Shown here piece by piece: positions 55,976 to 64,000 of a DNA stretch of 64,000 bases. This DNA is from Promerops cafer. Taxonomy: Eukaryota > Chordata > Aves > Passeriformes > Nectariniidae. Below the pieces are notes generated by a model. It did not search any database. It saw only the letters and a program-made list of their open reading frames with translations, and was not told where the DNA came from. Made by a program: the position numbers and the translations under genes. The stretch spans positions 5,644,253 through 5,708,252 of the forward strand of contig VZSE01014922.1 of assembly GCA_013398275.1 (NCBI GenBank), in the 5' to 3' direction. Every line of letters begins with the position of its first letter. The first letter of the stretch is position 1.

Positions 55976-58449
55976 TGTCTAGGCAATCTCCCCTTTGTAC
56001 AGGGACACAGGAAGTGAATATAACAGCACAGGACATCCCTGTTTTCCTCCATATTCTCATCATGTCCATTTTTAAATTATTACAGGCCTATATATATAAA
56101 ATGAGACAGCAGTTAAGTTGGATACTCCATCATAATTCATTGGGAAAATCAGGCACAGTTCAGCTGCTACTGAAGTCAGCACATGTCTCCCCAAGGCTCC
56201 TCTGCAGGATTCAATTCAGTACCCAGAACTTTAGGGTATGTCCATCTTTTCAGAAACTTGTTTCTGAAAATAGCCAATACAGTTATTTCAGTTATTTCCA
56301 GGCTCATGCTTGTCCTTCCTTCCACATTTGGCCAGTAGGTAAGGTCTAGAGAAATCATCTCTCTAGATAACAAAGGAATCCATTCAATCAATCAGCTAGC
56401 TGACCTTTAGAAAACAAGCAAAGCCTGAACTCTAAAACTGTTTATCCTGCCTGTGTTTTTATGAAGAGCAAGCATGATCCTGTAATACAGCTGAGTCAGT
56501 TCATGAGCACTGTGAGATGAGAGAGCAGCTCAATCAGATCTGAGCTAGTCCTGCTAAGAGAGTCTTATGTGCCTTGTAAAAAAAAGTTGGTCCACCGGAA
56601 CACTCAGCACATGGCTTTCAGACTTGGCTGAACAAAAGACATAAAAATCCTTTTCCTCTGGCCTTTGCACTTCCTCTCAATATTTTTTTTTGTTGTGTTT
56701 TTCTTGTATATTTGTTTGGTTTTACATTCAGATATGAATTTAAGTATGAGCTCATCTGGAGAAGATGACATTGAAATAGCCAGAAATTGTGTTTACACAA
56801 TTAACTGATTTCAATCCCAGCATGGCTCAGGGAGAGCTGACTCTGTCCTGCACAGTGAATCACAAGATTGATATAAAAACCAAACATAATCCTTCTTTAC
56901 ACTTCAGTTTACTGTTTTAGGGTTTTTTTGACCTGGCTTTCAAAGCTGGCATCTCTGTAAAACTTGACAAGATGAAAACTGAACTGATGATCAAGAAGCC
57001 ATCTGTCCTTTATCTTCCTCTTGTGGCATATATGCAAATGAGTGTCTTGATTTCCAAATACAGTATTTGCTTCCCAGTATGATTTCATCTTTCCTGCTTA
57101 TGTAAGAGCTTTTAATCTCAATAATTAATTTAGCCAAATGGATATGATTCTTTGAACACACCCCTCCCTCCCACTCCATTAAAATTAAATCTGAGATTTG
57201 GGGATTCTTTAATCAGGGAAAAAAGGATAGTATTTTACATCCCTGTTTCCCCTAGTTAAATCAAAATGGCCCTTTAAGGCACTGATAAATGGTTTCTGTG
57301 GTACTACAACTATCACGAGGGACTCAAATGGGATTGGAGAGTTACTGCTTCAAGAAGATGTATATCCCAGTGGCTGTACAGGCAAAGAGGGAATGGCTGT
57401 AATTTCTCCCAGCTAAAGACAGCTGGCTGTGATGAGACACAGCCACAATCTCATGAGACTCTTTTTACACTGTTTGCCCTGGAGATATGGCTTGAGTCTT
57501 CTCTACAGGAAGATTGATGAGTGAGAAGTGATTTGTTTTATGTTTATCATGCAAGATTGTAAAACTGAAAATAAAGTGAAAAGGAATAGGACATTTTCTT
57601 ACTACCTAGAGATCTTGGCCCTGCAAAATTTCAGTCCTGCAAATGCTGTTTTCCAAAACATTCTGGTGAAGCAGCTAACAATGAGTAAATTTGATAATCT
57701 GTGGTAATTCAGAACAGGGCGTTTTTAACCTGGCATTGGCAATGGCCCACACTTGGAAAAACTGTGTCTTTTGAGAGATATACACTGGAATGTGATGGGT
57801 AGGAAGGACTGAGCTTTCAGAAGTTACAACACTCTACAAAGTAGTTTCTTGTTCACTTGTTCTGTTTTCCTGTTTATCCACCTTGATCAAGGCTAACTGG
57901 TTCTAAAGCTCTCTAACTCTGAGTGATATCAAGACCAAAAAATAGTCCTTTCATCTTGTTTTCTCACTCTTTTACAAAAGTTACAGCTGGAAAATGTCCT
58001 TTGTAGTCAACTACCTTGGGGAACTCGTCAATCACAAGGTTTGCCAAAGACATTAGATAAGACCTAGAAGTTACACCCCAGACCAAACAACATCAGTCTC
58101 ACCCGTACCTTGGAGCTGAGTGTGACCATGACATTTGTCACAGGGCACAGGCAGTCTCCATAGTGTATCAAAAGCAATGCTAGAGAATGCTGGCATTTAT
58201 CACAATGAATAAAATGCCACTCGCTGCACATCAGTTTCTCAAACATCGACGTCTGCTGCCAGGCTTGTCATCACTGCGTTACCTTTGTGACCAATGAGGA
58301 GGAATGGGTGCTGCTCATCTCGTCTACCACAGGCACGATGAATCAGTCTACTGCTGCCTGCTAACTGGAAAGGGAAGCTAAGGTGTCTAGTTCAAATGGA
58401 GACATCTAATGTGGTGATTATCCTGCTGTTGAGGCTCTGAGTGTAGCCT
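55976..58449. other. Intergenic DNA, no gene supported
   Basis: About 2.5 kb of AT-rich DNA with no recognised coding pattern or repeat. Confidence 0.6.
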
Positions 58450-58990
58450 CACACTGAGCACTGTCTGCAGTTCTTGGCCCCAGCAATTGGGAAGGAAGTC
58501 AAAGTCCTTGAGCGTGTTCAGAGAGGAACAACAAAGCTGGTAAAAAGGCTGTAAGGCACATCCTGTGACATGTCCTGTGAGGAGTGGTGACAGACTCTGG
58601 GCTTGTCTAGTTTGGAGAAGAGGCAGCTGAGCACCAACCTCATTGCTACAGCTTCCTGAGGAGGGCAGGGAGAGAGGGCTGAGCTCTTCACCCTGAGATT
58701 CAGTGATAGGATGTGGGAATAGTTCAAGGATGCAACAGGAGAGGTTTAGACTGAATACTGGGAAGCATTTCTGTACCAAGAGGTGGCCAAGCACTGGAAC
58801 AGGCTTCCTGGAGAGATGATAAATGTCCCAAGCCTGTCAGTGTTTGAGAGGCATTTGGATAATGCCCTTAAAATGCTTTAACTCAGTCAGCCCTGGGACT
58901 GGTTAGGCAGTTGGACTAGATGATCCTTGTAGGTCCCTTCCAACCAAAATATTCTGTTCCATTCTGTTCTGTTCTATGCTGTTCTATTCC
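58450..58990 (+). mobile_element. CR1 LINE, 5'-truncated, plus orientation
   Basis: It begins near a CACTGTCTGCAGTTCTTGGC block and runs through typical CR1 segments such as GCGTGTTCAGAGAGGAACAA, GGAACAGGCTTCCTGGAGAG and GGACTAGATGATCCTTGTAG. It ends CCCTTCCAACCAAAATATTC followed by a TTCTGTTC-type simple tail to about 58990. About 540 bp, covering the end of the reverse transcriptase region and the 3' UTR. It has no intact frame. Confidence 0.92.
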
Positions 58991-59512
58991 CATCCTAGCC
59001 AGTGTCTAAAGACTGGCCAGATACTGCCCTACAGTCCTTGTTTTGCCCTTCTGCCTCAGAGACCTCTGCCAAAGAAAAATGAGATGCCAGCTTACAGACT
59101 TCACTGAACTGTTTTGAGGAGCACAAAAAAATCTCAGATAAAAGGAGTTACCATTATTCATTTCACTTACAGGTGTCACAATGACATTTTTCTCCCCTAA
59201 GGACTGAATTCACAGTAAGCAGACTGAGAAAGAAAGTAAGGGAAGAGGAGCAGAGGTCAAGATCTTTTGCCAGTGAAATCCCTCTGCAGGATGGTGCAGG
59301 AGGAAGATGCCAGTCAAGCCTTGTCCTCAATAGAGCTTACCCTGACACGCAGCTGTTGCTCACAGAAGAAATATTAGAAGGCCAGGACAGAGGTGAAGTG
59401 AGGTGATGGCTGAACAGTCCCCATGGGACTGGCTTGCTTGGCAGTGCTCTGCTAGTTTTAGGTAGGACCCAGAAGATACTGAAGTTCTTGTTCTAGTGCC
59501 CACAATATAAAA
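58991..59512. other. Intergenic DNA, no gene supported
   Basis: Short stretch between the CR1 copy and the third LTR with no recognised feature. Confidence 0.6.
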
Positions 59513-59517
59513 CCCCC

Positions 59518-60414
59518 TGTGAGAGACTGAAATGTTATGATAATTGGCTTAAACACTGTTAAAGAAGCTGCGACCACCAAAGCCCACTGCCCACTCAGAT
59601 ACACCTTCTGATAGGAACTGGACTGTGAGTCAAGCCATCCCAGGTCTAAGGAGAAGAATTTATCCACAAGGAAAGCCAAACCCGCATGCTGTCCTGACAG
59701 TCAGCCCTGGCTGGGTTCTGGGTGGGAGGGGCCATAGCCCTTAGACTTATTTGCTGATGCCAGGTTTGCACACACTCCCCCCCAAGCGTGGAGGGAGAAG
59801 GGAAGTTTTTTGGTGTGTGGTGTAAGCTCTGGTCAGAGGGAGGGAACATCCATCCTGCCTTACACAAACTGTCTCCGTTGTAAAACCCCCCACCATGGGA
59901 AGGTCACACACACACAGGACATTTATGCGAGAGGGAGCTGAGGAGGTGCCATAAACCATCAAAGACACCCAAAGCACCCCCAGATTCATTCCTGAGGCCT
60001 TGCACCAGAGGGCTGCATGTGATGCCAAATAATGCAACAGATCCAGAGTCTGTTGCAAGAGACAGTTCCAAACTTCCCCTAACAAGGTGAGGTACCTGGG
60101 TATTCCCACCCAGTCTGAACATAGGTTAATCCACTGAACTCTGTGCTTAGCACGACACCCAGCACCAAGAAGACCAGAAGAGAATGAACAGGATGCTGTT
60201 GGGATCCAGGGAGTGGTGCTATTGTCTGCTTAATCTGTTTCTCCATCACTGTCTTTCTCTTTTCCCCACTCCCCTTTTCTATTTCTTCCTCTCTCTCTTT
60301 CTCATATTTACTGTTAAATACAATCTATACTATTGACTTTGGCATATGGTCTCGTTTTCACCTTAATCAGGGCAGAGGCCTATCTCTAATAATTTTAATA
60401 ACTGGATCTTAACA
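59518..60414 (+). mobile_element. Probable solo LTR of an endogenous retrovirus, 897 bp
   Basis: It begins TGTGAGAGACTG and ends GGATCTTAACA, so the ends are TGT...ACA, flanked by CCCCC at 59513-59517 and 60415-60419. The duplication is low complexity and therefore weaker evidence than at the other two LTRs. A pyrimidine-rich tract at about 60240-60310, followed by a GTTAAATACA stretch and then TATGGTCTCGTTTTCACC, resembles the R/U5 end of avian LTRs and suggests plus orientation. No retroviral genes flank it. Confidence 0.7.
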
Positions 60415-60419
60415 CCCCC

Positions 60420-63400
60420 TCCTTTCTGCATCCTGAGTATGGAAATATATGCACACATATTGCTTTCTCTAACAGATGAACTGAGCAAAGTCCCTTTGTA
60501 TCCTGTCTTGCACTTTTGAGGCTTCAGATCCATATTTTCTGTCAGTTGGAGAAAACCTCTTCAAAATCACTTAATCAAATCTGTCTCTTTATAAGGTGCA
60601 TTGGTTTACACCAGAGATGTATCTAACATTTCCTGCCTTTGCCACAGAAAAGTCAGTAACAAGAACAAAGACACTTCTTTCTCATAAGAGTAAACAGGGA
60701 AAATGTTCATCCCCCAGAATGTGCACACAAGGTCATTACTGGCATTACAACTTGACATTTTTGAGATTGATCATCTCTTTTTAATTGCACAAACACAGAA
60801 GGCAGCATCATAGATTATGACTAGAAGTCATTTGCCAGATAGACACTGCAAGAGCAAATTAACTTGAACTTTCTTTGGAATTGGAAAGGTAGTCACAATA
60901 TAAATGCTACTGTTTATACCACCTACCCATGGGCTATCTGGGGAAAAGCTATTTGAGCAAAATTGGAAAATGCTGAAGAACAGCATGCTGGCAAAATAAT
61001 CTCTCATAAGCCAGTATCCTGCCAAGTAAATTTAGTGAAGAAATTTAGATCTCAATAAAGAGATAGACTTCATTCAGCTGTTGCTGAAAATAACATGACT
61101 AATATTTTTCCTTTGAAAAATATTTGTTTTGCAGAATTCAAACTTCTCTCTTAATTCCTTATCACACAGCCACAGGTGAAAATGCCTGTACTGGTATAAG
61201 ATTTAAGATCTCCTGGTTGGTTTGGGTTTTTTCAGTTTGGAATACAAGGTCAGAAATGCTAGTTTCCCAATGGTGGAAACTGCCATTTCTGAGGAACTCG
61301 AAGGATGGAAATTAATTGGAAATGTCCTACCCAGACTCTGAGTTCAGGCCTACTGCATGCCTTTCATAACTCCCCTTTAACAGTTACAAATTTGCAAAAT
61401 GAACACATTTTGTGGGAAAAAAAAAAAAAAAAAAAACAAAAAAACAGAAATGGCAAGAAGCTTTAGAGAAAGACAAAGAGAGCAGGGTAGATCTACAGAA
61501 GAAACCAAGCGGAAATTAGTCACCTACATACCAGAGTATATCAGGGTGTGCAGCTGAAAACCAAATTATTTGGGGTGAACTTATTTATGCCTCAGAACTT
61601 TGTAGGCTCATATACTGCTGTCAATACCTTTTTCAGTGGAACAGGAAAAGGAACAGGAAAAGACTAGACTGCTTGTCCTCCTGGTGATACTCTGCAAAAA
61701 CAGCTCTGGCAGTCTCTCTTGCTGTTTGGGGAGTGAAATGTGGAGTGTCAGGCATCCCTGAAAATACAAATATACAACAACAGTCCAGAAAAAAAGACGT
61801 GGTTCAGGCAGTGCTGCCCCAAAGGCATGGGTCATAATCCTCCCATTGCTAGCTCCAGCAGGTCAGTGATGCTGCCCCAGATGACTGCAAAACATTGCAG
61901 GTTAAATAAACCAGCATACCCACATGGGGCAGGAGGTTATAGTTTCTGGGCAGTGCTGCTCTACACAGGCCAAGGTCTCTTAGGTTAAACTGCTCCTTTC
62001 CATGTGACCAGATGTGGAGAACAGTATGTCAGGGACATTCACCCATCTTTTCTTAATAGTGGTTACAGCTGTCCATTATGTCACTCTAAAGTCAATGTCT
62101 AAAACACACTATATTAATCGTATTTAAAGCTGCCTATTTCTTCTTTCCACTGGCAGTGTCAGGAGCTCAGATAGAGAAACAAGCACTATAGTCATCCAAA
62201 CTTAGGAATGACGTATCTTTCCCTGTACAGCAGAGGTGCTTTTGACACAAAAAACTATGTCCACTCTTTTTAAAATGAATTATCTGCAAAAGCATGTACT
62301 TTGATGATATGTTTATTGGTTTGCATGTAGCATCTAAGCAATGAAAATGCTTTGTTCTTCTTGCAGTGCATGGAGCTTTATTTGGTTACACTGATGGTAC
62401 ATTCCTGCACAGAGTGTGTCAAGGCTGTTTGCTAAGAGCCCCTGGGAATCACTGATAGATTGCTCAGGCTGTTGTATGTCTGCTTCTGCCTGTTCCCATT
62501 TCTGACATAATCTGGTTACTTCAGGAATAGATCCCTTCCTTCCTTGCCAGGGGCAACTGTCTCCAAGTGCTCGCAGGGATGAGGATGAGTGTTTCAGAGC
62601 CCTGGAGAAACTAAAAATACCTTTGACACAGGCAGTAAATTACATTTTACATTTGGAAGAGTATCTGGCCTCTAAGTGACCTTGCAAAATGTGGGAGCAA
62701 AGAGAACATCAATACACTAACTGGAGAAGAGGCAATAGTTCATATTGCACATTATATTAATTTTTCCATGATAAAGAGTGTTCAGTGGGAAGGCAAAAGA
62801 TTTCCATGAGCTTTCCTGGCTTCTTCTCAATCTCAAGAAACAGAAAGGTTAGATGAAGATGGTGATTTTCCTCCACCTTATCATTTCAAACAGAAATCTG
62901 CTGCAGCCACCTGCTTGTCTCCTGGACTTTCTGTTTTGCCTGACAACTTCTATTTTTAAACTGGCTGAATTCCTCTCTGTAAGGAATTGCCACAGCCACT
63001 GACACCCCTCCCAGTCACATGTCCCAGTTCTACCCTGCTCTGGACTGTGGATTACGTTTCCTCATATGTTGTGGTCTTGCTGCTATTTTATGTCTGTTTC
63101 TCTGGTTCCTCCACAGCACATGCTGTGTGGAACTGACATAAAGGAACAAAATCCAGAAATATGTCCCAATTCCTTTTGCCTTCCTCCAGGCTACAGAGCA
63201 CACTAGATTTTTCTGCTTCTTATTTTCGTTCTACTTCCTAATGCTGTTCTTATTTTAAACATTATCTTCATATTTGATTACTGTAGTTTGTAATTGCACT
63301 TGACTTAATAGTGGAAAAAACCACAGCTGTTCATTGTGTTAGCTTGCAAATGCTGGTAGTTTTCACAGTGATTTATACCTCCAGCCATACTCCCCTAATA

Positions 63401-64000
63401 CACTGGAAAAAGGTCATTTGAGTATTATTGCTCATTCATTCACATGACCCTTGGCCCTGTGTGGCACATGCAGGATCCAGGATCTCCTGGTCCTATGTGG
63501 TAACCACGAAAGTATTTTTAGCACAAGTCAACAACTGATTTGTTTCACATCTGAAATTTCTTAGTAATTTGCTTTTTCTCAATTATTATGCATGTTTCCT
63601 CTGAGTAGGTGAGGGTTCAGTCAGTCAGGATCAGACTGAGCATTCAGCCAGGACAGGACACCATGCTCTGCTGCAGATCTCCTCACACAGCACACAAAAT
63701 GTGGAGCATAATGAGATTTCAAGTGCTGTCTATAATTGCAGTGTACATATCTCTTACTAAACACTACCTCCTTTTTTGTTTAAGACATTTTAAACCTGGT
63801 TTTAATGTAATTCCTTTCTAATGCATCCCATACAACCACACATTTGTGGCCCACTTTTCAGAATCAAGAATCCCTGCTACTGAATTTTCCTATGATTCTA
63901 CAAATGTAGTGAGAAACAATAGCTTTGGGAATCCAGGTGAAAATATGAGGGTAGATAGGTCAGGACCAAAACCTCAGCTCTGAACACAGGCATGAGAGAG
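60420..64000. other. Intergenic DNA, no gene supported
   Basis: The last 3.6 kb has a 20-base A run at 61417-61436 and short frames only. In mammals the next gene beyond FER1L6 is TMEM65, but I see no exon of it here. Confidence 0.6.
61417..61445. repeat. Poly(A) tract
   Basis: Twenty consecutive A followed by CAAAAAAAC. Possibly the tail of an unrecognised retroposed sequence, or simple repeat. Confidence 0.85.

Noticed and set aside
58387..58794. 135-residue minus-strand frame
   Set aside because: It is mostly the antisense translation of a CR1 LINE copy and resembles no protein.
59747..60109. 120-residue minus-strand frame
   Set aside because: Contained within the probable LTR at 59518-60414; no known domain.
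60420..64000. Expected neighbour TMEM65
   Set aside because: Conserved synteny in mammals puts TMEM65 beyond FER1L6, but I could not find any matching exon. It is probably beyond the right edge.

Overview
The window is vertebrate nuclear DNA, almost certainly from a bird and probably a songbird-like genome. The signs are long GT-AG introns, several 5'-truncated CR1 LINE copies (the characteristic avian retroposon), and solo LTRs of endogenous retroviruses. There are no bacterial features, no operons and no CRISPR array. The species call is inference.

Positions 1-37931 (+ strand) hold the 3' two-thirds of one ferlin gene, which I identify as FER1L6 (fer-1-like 6). I placed 28 coding exons. 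Every junction is GT-AG and the reading phase is continuous through all of them, giving 1278 residues and then a TAG stop at 37929-37931. The 5' end of the gene lies left of the window. The encoded part runs, in order: a FerA-like helical segment, a FerB segment, a C2 domain with an almost complete set of Ca2+ ligands, a degenerate C2 domain, an acidic then polybasic linker, a C2 domain with all five canonical Asp ligands, a last C2 domain, and a C-terminal transmembrane anchor with a very short tail. Such proteins are tail-anchored membrane-trafficking and fusion factors related to otoferlin. Introns carry CR1 fragments, a (GGGAT)10 microsatellite that ends at the only N, a 3 x 24 bp tandem repeat and a foldback structure with 37-bp arms.

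Positions 37932-64000 look intergenic, with 3' UTR at the left end. I could not support any protein-coding or RNA gene there. The recognisable content is three solo LTRs, each with TG...CA ends, inverted terminal bases and a short target-site duplication (41402-42801, 52605-53123, 59518-60414), two CR1 copies, and small repeats. I see no sign of an undescribed biological system. The most useful results are the exact exon map, including a 51-codon exon that is easy to miss, the three precisely bounded LTRs and the foldback in intron 9.
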